Shown here one piece after another: positions 22,569-30,274 of a stretch of DNA of 36,601 bases. The first letter of the stretch is position 1. Every line of letters starts with the position of its first letter. The position numbers and the translations under genes are program-made. The DNA lies in assembly GCA_900540955.1 (NCBI GenBank), contig UQIF01000023.1, forward strand, positions 1 to 36,601. The letters run 5' to 3'. Below the pieces are notes generated by a model, which worked only from the letters and a program-made list of their open reading frames with translations, did no database searches and was not told the DNA's origin. The DNA comes from an uncultured Olsenella sp. Its GTDB lineage: Bacteria; Actinomycetota; Coriobacteriia; Coriobacteriales; Atopobiaceae.

Positions 22569-24164
22569 ATGGCCGATATCAGGCAGTTTTCCGACGAGTA
22601 CGAGGAGTACCGCCGCGACGAGTCGCGCACCGTCGGCGAGGCGGACTCCATCAGCTTCCCGACGAGCGAGGACGACGTGCGCGCCATCCTCGCCGAGCTT
22701 CACGTCGCCGGCACGCCCGTGACCGTCCAGGGCGCGCGCACGGGCCTTGCCGCCGGCGCCGTCCCGCACGGCGGTCATGTGATGAGCCTCACGAGGATGA
22801 ACCGCTACCTCGGCATGCGCCGCGACGAGGACGGCGTGTTCTACCTGGACATGGAGCCGGGCGTCGTGCTCTCCGAGCTTCGCAAGCACCTCGCGGCAAA
22901 GAGTCTCGCGCACGACGGCTGGGACGCCGCCTCGCTCGAGGCCCTCGCGGCGTTCGAGGCGGCGGGCGAGCAGTTCTTCCCCACGGACCCCACCGAGGCC
23001 TCCGCCTGCATGGGCGGCATCGTCGCCTGCAACGCGTCGGGCGCGCGCAGCTATAAGTACGGGCCCGTGCGCCCGCACGTCACGGGGCTGCACGTGGCGC
23101 TCGCTGACGGCGACCTCCTCGTCCTGCGCCGGGGCAAGAAGTTCGCCGATGGGCGCCGGCTGAGCCTTACCACCGAGTCCGGCCGCGAGCTTCTGCTCGA
23201 TTTGCCGACCTACGAGATGCCGAGGACCAAGAACGCGTCGGGCTACTACGTCGCCGACGGCATGGACGCGATCGACCTCTTTATCGGCGCGTGCGGCACG
23301 CTCGGCGTGATCACGCAGATCGAGGTTGCCCTCATGCCCGCGCCCGCGGTCGTGTGGGGCGTGAGCTGCTTCTTTGCGTCTGAGGACTTCGCGCTCGAAT
23401 TCACCGAGAAGGTCCGCCCCGCGCTCAGCTGCGCCGCCGCCGTCGAGTACTTCGACGAAGGCGCCCTCAACATCCTGCGCCGCCAGCGCGAGGCGTCGAC
23501 GGTCTTCTCGGCCCTGCCCAAGCTTTCCGACGACGCGGCGGTGTGCGTCTACGTCGAGCTCGACTGCGAGGACAAGGAGCAGGCGACCGCCGAGCTCTAC
23601 CACTTGGGCGACGTGCTTCAGGCCGCCGGCGGCGACGAGTCGGCCACGTGGGTCGCCCGCACCGAGGTCGACCGCGAGAACCTGATCTTCTTCCGCCACG
23701 CAGTGCCCGAGAGCGTGAACATGCTCATCGACGAGCGCCGTCGCACGGACCCGACCATCACCAAGCTGGGCAGCGACATGTCCGTTCCCGACGAGCGCCT
23801 GCGCGACGTCTTCGCGCTGTACCGCCGCACGCTCTCCGGGGCGGGCCTCGAGTCGGCGGCGTGGGGCCACATCGGGAACAACCACGTCCATGTGAACGTC
23901 CTGCCCCGCGACGCGGCGGACTACCACGCCGGCGGCGAGCTCTTCGCCGGCTGGGCCGCCGAGGTCTCGCGCATGGGCGGGGCCGTCTCCGCGGAGCACG
24001 GCGTGGGAAAGATCAAGGCCGGGTTCCTGCGGACCATGTACGGCCCCGAGCACATCGCGGAGTCCGCGCGCCTCAAGGCCGAGCTCGACCCCAAGGGGCA
24101 ACTCGGGCGCGGGAACCTGTTTGGCGAGGATGTTCTCGAGCGCGCGCTGAAGGAGGCGCAATAA
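22569..24164 (+). CDS. FAD-binding 2-hydroxyacid oxidoreductase (GlcD/LctD type)
   Basis: A 531-residue flavoprotein of the GlcD/D-lactate dehydrogenase family. The FAD domain includes VTVQGARTGLAAGAVPHGGH (about 53-72), PTEASACMGGIVACNASGARS (split over about 141-161) and FIGACGTLGVITQIEV. The C-terminal domain has WGHIGNNHVHVNVLP and GGAVSAEHGVGKIKAGFL with the conserved histidines. It is placed one base ahead of etfB and followed by etfA, so electrons go from a hydroxyacid, probably lactate, to Etf. It resembles LctD of the electron-confurcating lactate dehydrogenase of Acetobacterium woodii, though at 531 residues it is longer. The ATG at 22569 follows GAGAGGGG. Other hydroxyacids are possible. 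Confidence 0.88.
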   Translation: MADIRQFSDEYEEYRRDESRTVGEADSISFPTSEDDVRAILAELHVAGTPVTVQGARTGLAAGAVPHGGHVMSLTRMNRYLGMRRDEDGVFYLDMEPGVVLSELRKHLAAKSLAHDGWDAASLEALAAFEAAGEQFFPTDPTEASACMGGIVACNASGARSYKYGPVRPHVTGLHVALADGDLLVLRRGKKFADGRRLSLTTESGRELLLDLPTYEMPRTKNASGYYVADGMDAIDLFIGACGTLGVITQIEVALMPAPAVVWGVSCFFASEDFALEFTEKVRPALSCAAAVEYFDEGALNILRRQREASTVFSALPKLSDDAAVCVYVELDCEDKEQATAELYHLGDVLQAAGGDESATWVARTEVDRENLIFFRHAVPESVNMLIDERRRTDPTITKLGSDMSVPDERLRDVFALYRRTLSGAGLESAAWGHIGNNHVHVNVLPRDAADYHAGGELFAGWAAEVSRMGGAVSAEHGVGKIKAGFLRTMYGPEHIAESARLKAELDPKGQLGRGNLFGEDVLERALKEAQ

Positions 24165-24165
24165 C

Positions 24166-24987
24166 GTGAACGCTGCAAATGAAGACCAGCTCAACATAGT
24201 CGTCTGCGTCAAAGCGGTGCCGTCGACCACCGAGGTCAAGATGGACCCGAAGACGAACACCATCGTGCGCGACGGCAAGCAGGCTGTCGTGAACCCCTTC
24301 GACGCGAGCGCCCTCGAGGTCGCGCTGCGGATCAAGGACGAGCGTGCGGCGACGGGCGCCGATACCCGCGTGACCTGCGTCTCGATGGGCATCCCCGCGA
24401 CCGAGCGGCTGCTTCGGGACTGCGTGGCCCGCGGCGCCGACGCCGGTCTGCTGCTTTCGGACCGTGCGTTCGCCGGAGCCGATACCCTGGCCACGGCGTA
24501 TGCCCTGACCTGCGGCATCGAGTCGCTGTCCGCGGGCTCCGACCTCATCGTGTGCGGAAAGATGGCCGTGGACGGCGACACCGCGCAGATCGGCCCCGAG
24601 CTCGCGGGCGCCTTCGGCGTGCCGTGCGTCGCGGGCGTGAGCGAGGTGGTGGGGCTCCGCGGCCGCGCGCTCACCCTTCGACGCGACTCCGATGAAGGTT
24701 CCGAGCTGGTCTGCGTTGAGCTGCCGTGCGTGATCACGGTGTCCAAGGATGCGGCCGCGCTCCGCATGCCCTCGATCTTGGGCGTGCGCGCCGGCGAGGC
24801 GGCGAGAATCGACGTACTCACCGCCGAGGGCGCAGACGCCGACCCCGTGCGTTGCGGGCTTGTGGGCTCGCCGACGCAGGTGGTCCGGTCGTTCGTTCCC
24901 GAGCGCAGCCACAAGAGCGTGCGCATCGAGGGGATGCCGGCGGATCAGGCGGCGGCGTTCGCCGAGCTTCTGGAGGGGATGGAATAA
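24166..24987 (+). CDS. etfB: Electron transfer flavoprotein beta subunit EtfB
   Basis: A 273-residue EtfB. It starts at GTG 24166, one base after the preceding stop, with AAGGAGG inside the end of the previous gene. The nucleotide-binding fold is seen in IVVCVKAVPSTTEVKMDP, VNPFDASALEVALRI, VTCVSMG, and the family signature GKMAVDGDTAQIGPELAGAFG. It binds AMP or, in bifurcating forms, FAD and NAD. It pairs with the ferredoxin-bearing EtfA encoded next, the stop and start codons sharing one base (TAATG). Together with the FAD oxidoreductase this forms an Lct-like complex. Whether it bifurcates is inferred. Confidence 0.95.
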   Translation: MNAANEDQLNIVVCVKAVPSTTEVKMDPKTNTIVRDGKQAVVNPFDASALEVALRIKDERAATGADTRVTCVSMGIPATERLLRDCVARGADAGLLLSDRAFAGADTLATAYALTCGIESLSAGSDLIVCGKMAVDGDTAQIGPELAGAFGVPCVAGVSEVVGLRGRALTLRRDSDEGSELVCVELPCVITVSKDAAALRMPSILGVRAGEAARIDVLTAEGADADPVRCGLVGSPTQVVRSFVPERSHKSVRIEGMPADQAAAFAELLEGME

Positions 24988-26198
24988 TGGCCGGTCTTCT
25001 TATCGATGCCCAGAAGTGCGTGGGCTGTGGTCGTTGTGTCAAGGCTTGTGCCAATAACGGGGTCCGCATCGAGGGCGAGAAGCGCGCCCGCCGCGCCGTG
25101 CCCACGGGCGACTGCGTGTACTGCGGCTCCTGCGTGGACGCATGCCCCGTGGGCGCGATTCAAATCGACCGCGGCGAGGTCGCCGAAGCCGCCGACCTCG
25201 CGTCGTACTCGGGTATCTGGGTTTTCTGCCAGACCGACGCGACTGGAACCGTGGCGCCGGTGGCCTTCGAGCTGCTCGGCCGCGCCCGCGAGCTCGCCGC
25301 AAGCCGCGGCTGCGACGTGAGCGCCGTGTTGGGTGAAGGCACGAACGCCCCCGAGGGCAATGCCGCCCGGCTCATCGCAGCGGGCGCCGACCATGTGCTT
25401 CTGTGCCAGGACGACCGCCTGGCCCAAAACGACGCCGAGTGCTATGCGCGGCTCATCTGCGACCTCGCGCGCGAGCGAAAGCCCGAGGTCATCCTCTACG
25501 GCGCGACGAACTTCGGCCGTGAGCTCGCCCCCGGCGTCGCCGTGCGTCTGCGGACGGGCCTCACCGCGGACTGCACCGTGCTCCAGATGGACGAGGAGAC
25601 CGGGCTTCTTCACCAGACGCGCCCCGCGTTCGGCGGCAACCTGATGGCCACCATCATGTGCCCTTCTTTCCGCCCGCAGATGGCGACGGTGCGCCCGGGC
25701 GTCTTTAAGGCCCCGGAGCCCGATTCCGGTCGCTCGGGCACGGTCGAGGGGGTCGCGCTCGCTGCCGACGCGCGTCCCCGCGTCCAGATACTCGCGCGCG
25801 CCGTGCCGTCCGACGAGGGCTCCATCGCCGATGCCGAACGCCTGGTCGTCGTGGGCCGCGGCATCGGCGGCAAGAAGAACCTCAAGCTCGTGCGCGAGTT
25901 CGCCGCCGCGATCGGCGCCGAGATCGGCTGCACGCGCCCGGTGGTCGAGGCCGGCTGGCTCGAGTACCGCCACCAGGTGGGGCAGACGGGCGTCTCGGTC
26001 GCGCCGAAGCTGCTCGTGAGCCTGGGCGTATCGGGCGCGATCCAGCACCTCGCCGGCATCAGCGGCGCCGGGTGCGTCGTCGCCGTCAACGAGGACCCCG
26101 ATGCCCCGATCCTCGGCGCCGCCCAGTACTCCGTCGTCGGCGATTGCGTCGAGTTCATGAGGGCGTACCTGCGGCGCCGGGAGGTTGGTTCCCGCTAA
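24987..26198 (+). CDS. etfA: EtfA with N-terminal two-[4Fe-4S] ferredoxin domain
   Basis: A 403-residue EtfA. Residues 1-60 form a ferredoxin with two CxxCxxCxxxC sets: Cys11, 14, 17, 21 and Cys43, 46, 49, 53. Residues 70-403 form the EtfA part, with a flavin domain from about 250 (GRGIGGKKNLKLVREFAAAIG, ending VEAGWLEY, then RHQVGQTGVSVAPKLLVSLG and SGAIQHLAGI). An added ferredoxin domain is known in EtfA of bifurcating lactate and caffeoyl-CoA systems, where it connects to ferredoxin. The length is that of EtfA plus about 65 residues. The TAA stop (26196-26198) lies within the first copy of the GCTAAGAAAC repeat. Confidence 0.95.
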   Translation: MAGLLIDAQKCVGCGRCVKACANNGVRIEGEKRARRAVPTGDCVYCGSCVDACPVGAIQIDRGEVAEAADLASYSGIWVFCQTDATGTVAPVAFELLGRARELAASRGCDVSAVLGEGTNAPEGNAARLIAAGADHVLLCQDDRLAQNDAECYARLICDLARERKPEVILYGATNFGRELAPGVAVRLRTGLTADCTVLQMDEETGLLHQTRPAFGGNLMATIMCPSFRPQMATVRPGVFKAPEPDSGRSGTVEGVALAADARPRVQILARAVPSDEGSIADAERLVVVGRGIGGKKNLKLVREFAAAIGAEIGCTRPVVEAGWLEYRHQVGQTGVSVAPKLLVSLGVSGAIQHLAGISGAGCVVAVNEDPDAPILGAAQYSVVGDCVEFMRAYLRRREVGSR

Positions 26199-26298
26199 GA
26201 AACCCCGACGCCTGGGCGCCCGGCGGTTCCGCTGCTAAGAAACCATGACGTATGGGCTCGGTATCCTCCCGTCCGCTAAGAACCCCTGACGTCTGGGC
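26194..26298. repeat. Three direct copies of a 24 bp repeat (GCTAAGAAAC family, cluster 1)
   Basis: Copies at 26194-26217, 26234-26257 and 26275-26298, spaced 40 and 41 bases start to start. Each begins GCTAAGAA and ends with GACG-TGGGC (copy 3: GACGTCTGGGC). Intervening sequences (16-17 bases) differ. The first copy supplies the etfA stop codon. Confidence 0.92.
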
Positions 26299-26321
26299 CA
26301 AAATGGGTGACAAAAACCAAG

Positions 26322-26369
26322 AACCCGCGCCTCCGGCCCACGTTTTGGGGCTAGAGGCGCGGGTTTCTT
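26322..26369. terminator. Hairpin between etfA and adenine deaminase, with partial repeat copy
   Basis: AACCCGCGCCTC (26322-26333) pairs with GAGGCGCGGGTT (26354-26365), loop of 20, followed by TCTTAG. It probably ends the etf transcript. The right arm runs into an inverted, partial GCTAAGAAAC copy (26361-26372). Confidence 0.65.
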
Positions 26370-26400
26370 AGCAGCTATGCGCTATCGGCGACGCGTCATC

Positions 26401-26423
26401 GCCAGACGTCGGCGTTTCTTAGC
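26401..26423 (-). repeat. Inverted copy of the GCTAAGAAAC repeat
   Basis: Read on the minus strand it gives GCTAAGAAAC-GCC-GACGTCTGGC, a 23 bp match to the cluster 1 copies but in opposite orientation. It ends 18 bases before the stop of adenine deaminase. Confidence 0.88.
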
Positions 26424-26441
26424 GCTGAGGCCGCCGCGGCG

Positions 26442-28250
26442 CTAGGCAAGAAGGTCCTCGAACTGGAAGGTCTCGCAGTTCACGTAGCCGCGGTTGGTGA
26501 GGCGCAGCACGGGCACGCACGGCAGCGAGAGGATGCCCATCGTCATGAATGGCGAGGGCATCGTGCAGCCCATGTCGGACCAGGCCTGCTCGATCTTTGC
26601 CACCTCGGCGGCCACGGTGTCGACGTCCTTGTCGCTCATGAGGCCGCATACGGGCAGCTCGACCAGGGCGAGGACCTTGCCGTCGGCGACTGCCACCTCG
26701 CCACCGCCGCACTCGACCAGCGTCTGCGCCGCGAGCGCCATGTCCTCGTCGTTGTCGCCGACGACGAGCAGGTTGTGGGAGTCGTGGCTCACGGTCTGGG
26801 CGAGCGCGCCGTGGACGCCGAAGCCCGTGCAGAATCCGTAGGAGTGTGTCCCCTCGGCGCCGTGGTGGCGGTCGAAGACGGCCATCTTGAGCACGTCGTG
26901 CTCGGGGTCGGCTTGGAGCTTGCCGTCGACCACGGGGACCTCGACGACGATGTCCTGCGTGATCGTCGAGCCGCCGACGCCGCCGATCGCGCGCACGCGT
27001 GCGCGGCCGTCGGGGAGTTTCACCGCGATCTCGAAGTCCGCCGCGGTGAAGCTGCGGCCGACGTTCATGGTGTGGGTCATGAAATCGGGCCAGCGGTAGA
27101 GGTCCAGGCCAAAGAGCGGGCGCCCCTCGCGCGCCACGAGGTCGCCGTCGATCATGACGGCCTCGGGGATGAAGCTCTCGAGGTCGGGGAGGATGACGAG
27201 GTCGGCGCACTTGCCGGGCGTCACGCTGCCCATGTCTGTGTCGACGCCGAGCATCTGGGCGGCGTTGATGGTCGCGAACTGGAGGGCCGTCACGGCGTCG
27301 GCGCCGGCGGCGACGCACGCGCGCAGGGCACGGTCCATGCCGCCCTCGGAGACGAGCGTGTTCGGGTGGTTGTCGTCGGTGCACAGCACTATCAGGCGCG
27401 TGTCGACGCCCGAGGCGAGGACCTGCGGCAGGTAGCCGGGAAGCGAGAGCCACGCGGAGCCGTAGCGTGCCTGGACGTACATGCCCATGCGGAGCTTGGC
27501 CATGACGTCGTCGGGCGTGATGGACTCGTGGCAGGCGCGGACGCCGGAGGCGATGTAGGCGTTGAGGCCGCGGTCGGTCTCGGAGATGGAGTAGTGGCCG
27601 GTCACGCACTTGCCGGCCTTGAGGGTCTCGGCGACCTCGTCCTGGGCGTTCTTCTCGCCGCCGAGGATGCCCGGGAAGTTCATCATCTCGCCGAGGCCGA
27701 CGACGTCGGGCCAGTTCATGGTTGCCGCGACCTGCGGGGCGTCGACGTAGGCGCCGGCGTCGTCGAAGCCGGTGACGGCGGGGACGCAGGAGGGCGTGGT
27801 GAGCATGGCCTTGAGCGGGGCGCGCTTGGCATCGTCGAACATGACGCGGACGCCCTTGAGGCCGACGACGTTGCAGCACTCGTGCGGGTCGGCGAAGATC
27901 GCGGTCGTGCCGCGCGGGACGACGACCTTGGCGTACTCCCCGCAGCCGATCATGGCGGACTCGACGTGGATGTGGGAATCGATGTAGCCGGGGGCGACGT
28001 ACTTGCCGGTGGCGTCGATGACCTGCGTGTCCGGGCCGATGCAGTGCTCGGCCGTGTGGCCGTCGAGGCCCAGGTACGCCACGCGCCCGCACGAGATGGC
28101 GATGTCGGCGTCCGGGAGGACCTCATGCGTGGTCACACTCACGAGGTTGGCGTGGCGGATCACGGTGTCGGCGGGCTGCTGGCCCTGCGCGACCTTGACG
28201 AGTGTGGAGTGGCATTCCCACAGAGGAACCTTGCAGAAGTTGTTGATCAT
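26442..28250 (-). CDS. ade: Adenine deaminase
   Basis: A 602-residue amidohydrolase-superfamily adenine deaminase, which converts adenine to hypoxanthine for purine salvage. The metal site motif is GYIDSHIHVES (about 100-110), and the family segments PRGTTAIFADPHE, GHYSISETDRGLNAYIASG and CTDDNHPNTL are visible. The C-terminal segment IGGVGGSTITQDIVVEVP is also typical. It is close to the usual length of about 580-600. The ATG at 28250 has AAGGGAGC before it; the frame stays open upstream to 28517, but that part translates the repeat cluster and is not protein. Both flanks carry clusters of the same repeat family. Confidence 0.96.
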   Translation of the reverse strand: MINNFCKVPLWECHSTLVKVAQGQQPADTVIRHANLVSVTTHEVLPDADIAISCGRVAYLGLDGHTAEHCIGPDTQVIDATGKYVAPGYIDSHIHVESAMIGCGEYAKVVVPRGTTAIFADPHECCNVVGLKGVRVMFDDAKRAPLKAMLTTPSCVPAVTGFDDAGAYVDAPQVAATMNWPDVVGLGEMMNFPGILGGEKNAQDEVAETLKAGKCVTGHYSISETDRGLNAYIASGVRACHESITPDDVMAKLRMGMYVQARYGSAWLSLPGYLPQVLASGVDTRLIVLCTDDNHPNTLVSEGGMDRALRACVAAGADAVTALQFATINAAQMLGVDTDMGSVTPGKCADLVILPDLESFIPEAVMIDGDLVAREGRPLFGLDLYRWPDFMTHTMNVGRSFTAADFEIAVKLPDGRARVRAIGGVGGSTITQDIVVEVPVVDGKLQADPEHDVLKMAVFDRHHGAEGTHSYGFCTGFGVHGALAQTVSHDSHNLLVVGDNDEDMALAAQTLVECGGGEVAVADGKVLALVELPVCGLMSDKDVDTVAAEVAKIEQAWSDMGCTMPSPFMTMGILSLPCVPVLRLTNRGYVNCETFQFEDLLA

Positions 28251-28625
28251 GGTGCTCCCTTCGCGCGCGCCGCTTGGCGCCTTGCCGGCTTGCCGTTCGG
28301 ATAACGCATGCATGCAGGCAGTATGCCCCGCGCGTGCGGACAACGTTCGGGGGCGCACGTGGACGGCCGGTTTGTCGCCGCCGATGGCCGTGGGGGCGCG
28401 CCGCGCGGTGATGCGCGCTAGGAAACCCTCGGTCCCAGCCCCCCTGCGCCTCCATGTGCTAAGAAATCCCCGGTTCCAGCCCTTCACGCGCGGCTGGAAC
28501 CGGGGGTTTCTTAGCAATTCGGTCTTTTGAGCAGCTGGAACTTGGGTTTTCTTAGCGCGGGCGAGTCTCGCGGAGCTGGAGCCCGGCGTTTCTTAGCGCC
28601 CGTCGCCGCGCGCCCAAAAAGAAGC
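28251..28625. other. Gene-free stretch upstream of adenine deaminase, repeat cluster 2
   Basis: 375 bases with no credible gene. The first about 165 bases form the adenine deaminase leader (with a GCATGCATGC palindrome near 28306); I see no purine riboswitch fold. From 28417 to 28597 there are five 23 bp repeat copies. The rest, up to the end of the SDR gene, shows nothing. Confidence 0.8.
28417..28597. repeat. Five 23 bp repeat copies (GCTAAGAAAC family, cluster 2)
   Basis: Plus-strand copies at 28417-28439 and 28458-28480; minus-strand copies at 28493-28515, 28534-28556 and 28575-28597. Same-strand copies are exactly 41 bases apart, with 18-base unrelated spacers. Copies begin GCTAAGAAA (first: GCTAGGAAA) and end GGTTCCAGC or a variant. 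The inner pair forms a 23 bp stem with one G-U pair and a 12-base loop. Confidence 0.93.
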
Positions 28626-29324
28626 TCACTCGGGCCAGACAAACTCCGTGCGGCCCGCCTCCCCGCCGTCGATGAGGAGGTTCTGCCCGGTCATGAAGCG
28701 GTTCTGGACCGCGACGAAGTAGACCCAGTCGGCGATCTCCTCGGGCGTGGCCCAGCGGCGCAGCGGCGTCAAGTCCATGATGCGCGACCACATGCGCTCG
28801 TCGTCCATGACGGGGCGGTTGAGCTCGGTCGTCACGCCGCCCGGGTCCACGCTGTTGCAGGTGGCCTGGGGCGCCAGGCGCATCGCCACGTTCTTTGTGT
28901 ACGCGCAGACGCCGCCCTTGCTCGCCGCGTAGGCGGGAAACTCGCTGCCCGTGTGCGCGCTCGCGGAGCCCACGTTGACCACGGCGCGGATACGCGGCGC
29001 GGGCGTGCGGGCGAGCTCGCGCATCTGCCCGGAGGCCTCGCCGCAGAAGGCGTACTTCTCGACGACGTTGATGGTGCCGCGGAGGTTCACGGCGATGTCG
29101 TCGGGCGAGCCCTGGACGCCGGCGCAGCTTACCACGATTTGGGGCGCAAGGCCGGAAGGCAGGCTCCCCTCATCCGCCACATCGCAAATAAAGTGCTGGT
29201 AAGAAGGACTTTCGATGCTTGACCCCGCGCAGTCGAGGCCCCAGACGCGGTGCCCCTCGGCGAGGAACTTGAGCGCCGCCGCGCGCCCGATGCCCGACGA
29301 CGTCCCCGTGATCAGGACGTCCAT
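28626..29324 (-). CDS. Short-chain dehydrogenase/reductase (SDR)
   Basis: A 232-residue classical SDR. The NAD(P) motif is LITGTSSGIGRAAALKFL (about 4-21). The VSCAGVQ segment is the NNAG-like loop, and the catalytic set is Ser in NVGSASAHTGS and Tyr/Lys in PAYAASKGG. The C-terminal LIDGGEAG is typical. It probably oxidises or reduces an alcohol/ketone; the substrate is unknown. The start overlaps the upstream VUT-transporter gene (TAATG sharing one base), so the two are translated together. The frame upstream to 29693 belongs to another reading of the transporter and was not used. Confidence 0.9.
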   Translation of the reverse strand: MDVLITGTSSGIGRAAALKFLAEGHRVWGLDCAGSSIESPSYQHFICDVADEGSLPSGLAPQIVVSCAGVQGSPDDIAVNLRGTINVVEKYAFCGEASGQMRELARTPAPRIRAVVNVGSASAHTGSEFPAYAASKGGVCAYTKNVAMRLAPQATCNSVDPGGVTTELNRPVMDDERMWSRIMDLTPLRRWATPEEIADWVYFVAVQNRFMTGQNLLIDGGEAGRTEFVWPE

Positions 29325-30061
29325 TACATCCTCGCCTCGAGCTCGGCGGCGTGCGCCTGGACGTACTTCTCGCCAACGCCCTCGCGCTCCCAGCCGCTCG
29401 CCACGCGGAAGCCGACGGGGGAGAGCGCGATCTCGCAGAGGAGCTCGGCGAGCGCGCCGGTGATGGAGCAGGTGAGGACCTGGACCCACGACCAGCCGAA
29501 GAACGCGTGGGAGACCACGACGGCGAACACGAGGTTGTCGACGAACTGGCCGATGCCGGTGCTCACGTAGCTGCGCAGCGCGAAGGTGGCGAAGCTGCCG
29601 TTGTCGGTGAGGTGGCCGATGAACTGGTTGATGTGCGAGTTCACGAAGGAGGAGCAGAGCATGGCGAGCGAGCTGCCGAGCACGACGTACCACGAGCCGC
29701 CGATGGTGGCGTTGAGCGCCACGTTGACCTCAAGCGAGCCGGTGTCGTAGTAGGCGCCCCACATGCCGGGCGCGAGGCTGACGAGCCAGAACAGCAGGCT
29801 CACGGCGAGGTTGATGCCCAGCGCCAGGACCGAGACCTTGACGGAGGCCTTGGGCCCGAAGCGCTTGCAGATCATGTCCATGCAGAGGAACGACACCCAC
29901 GAGAGGGTGAATCCGCAGTCAAGCGCGAGCCACGGGAGGCTGACGAGCTCTTTGTTGGCCAAGAGGTTCATCAAGATGACGCTCACGATGAAGCAGGTGA
30001 CGGTGGAGGCGGGGATGCTGCGCAGGAGGAGCTTGTAGTCCTCGAGGACGTTCTTGATCAT
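29324..30061 (-). CDS. VUT family (YhhQ-like) membrane transporter
   Basis: A 245-residue membrane protein with about six predicted helices. Visible family features are LMNLLANKELVSL, then LDCGFTLSWVSFLCMDMICKRFG (residues about 50-70), the conserved acidic/Asn helix GQFVDNLVFAVVVSH, and the QFIGHLTDNG loop. This is the VUT (COG1738) family, several members of which take up queuosine precursors. The gene starts at the ATG at 30061 and overlaps the downstream SDR gene by one base. It is divergent from the YeiH gene. Pairing of a VUT transporter with an SDR is unusual to me; the cargo may be something other than a queuosine precursor. Confidence 0.83.
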   Translation of the reverse strand: MIKNVLEDYKLLLRSIPASTVTCFIVSVILMNLLANKELVSLPWLALDCGFTLSWVSFLCMDMICKRFGPKASVKVSVLALGINLAVSLLFWLVSLAPGMWGAYYDTGSLEVNVALNATIGGSWYVVLGSSLAMLCSSFVNSHINQFIGHLTDNGSFATFALRSYVSTGIGQFVDNLVFAVVVSHAFFGWSWVQVLTCSITGALAELLCEIALSPVGFRVASGWEREGVGEKYVQAHAAELEARM

Positions 30062-30274
30062 GCGGTTGTCTCTCTTTCCTTTGGTTTTAGCTTCTAACGC
30101 GCTGGATATCGGAGTAGAACAGCGCGGGCGGCGGATCCGCCGGAAACAACTTGACTAGCATAGCCCTTGTTTCCGTTTATTTACATGAGGGCGCGGCATC
30201 GGCTTCAAGGACCTTGTGCGGGGATAGAATGAGCCGTTTTCGTTTTGATGGGTCACAGCAAGAAAGGTTTTTGC

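Noticed and set aside
24726..24986. Longer EtfA start in the etfB-overlapping frame
   Set aside because: The frame is open by chance within etfB. The ATG at 24987 begins the ferredoxin domain and shares a base with the etfB stop.
28251..28420. Purine riboswitch before adenine deaminase
   Set aside because: No recognisable conserved loops of the purine aptamer on the minus strand.
28251..28517. N-terminal extension of adenine deaminase
   Set aside because: The extra frame translates the repeat cluster and a leader. The ATG at 28250 has a good ribosome site and matches the family start.
26194..28597. CRISPR array in the 41-base-period repeats
   Set aside because: Repeats occur in both orientations, spacers are only 16-18 bases, copies vary, and no cas gene is present.
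29325..29693. Upstream extension of the SDR gene
   Set aside because: It would overlap the VUT transporter in another frame and add an Arg/His-rich, domain-free segment. The ATG at 29324 begins the NAD-binding motif.
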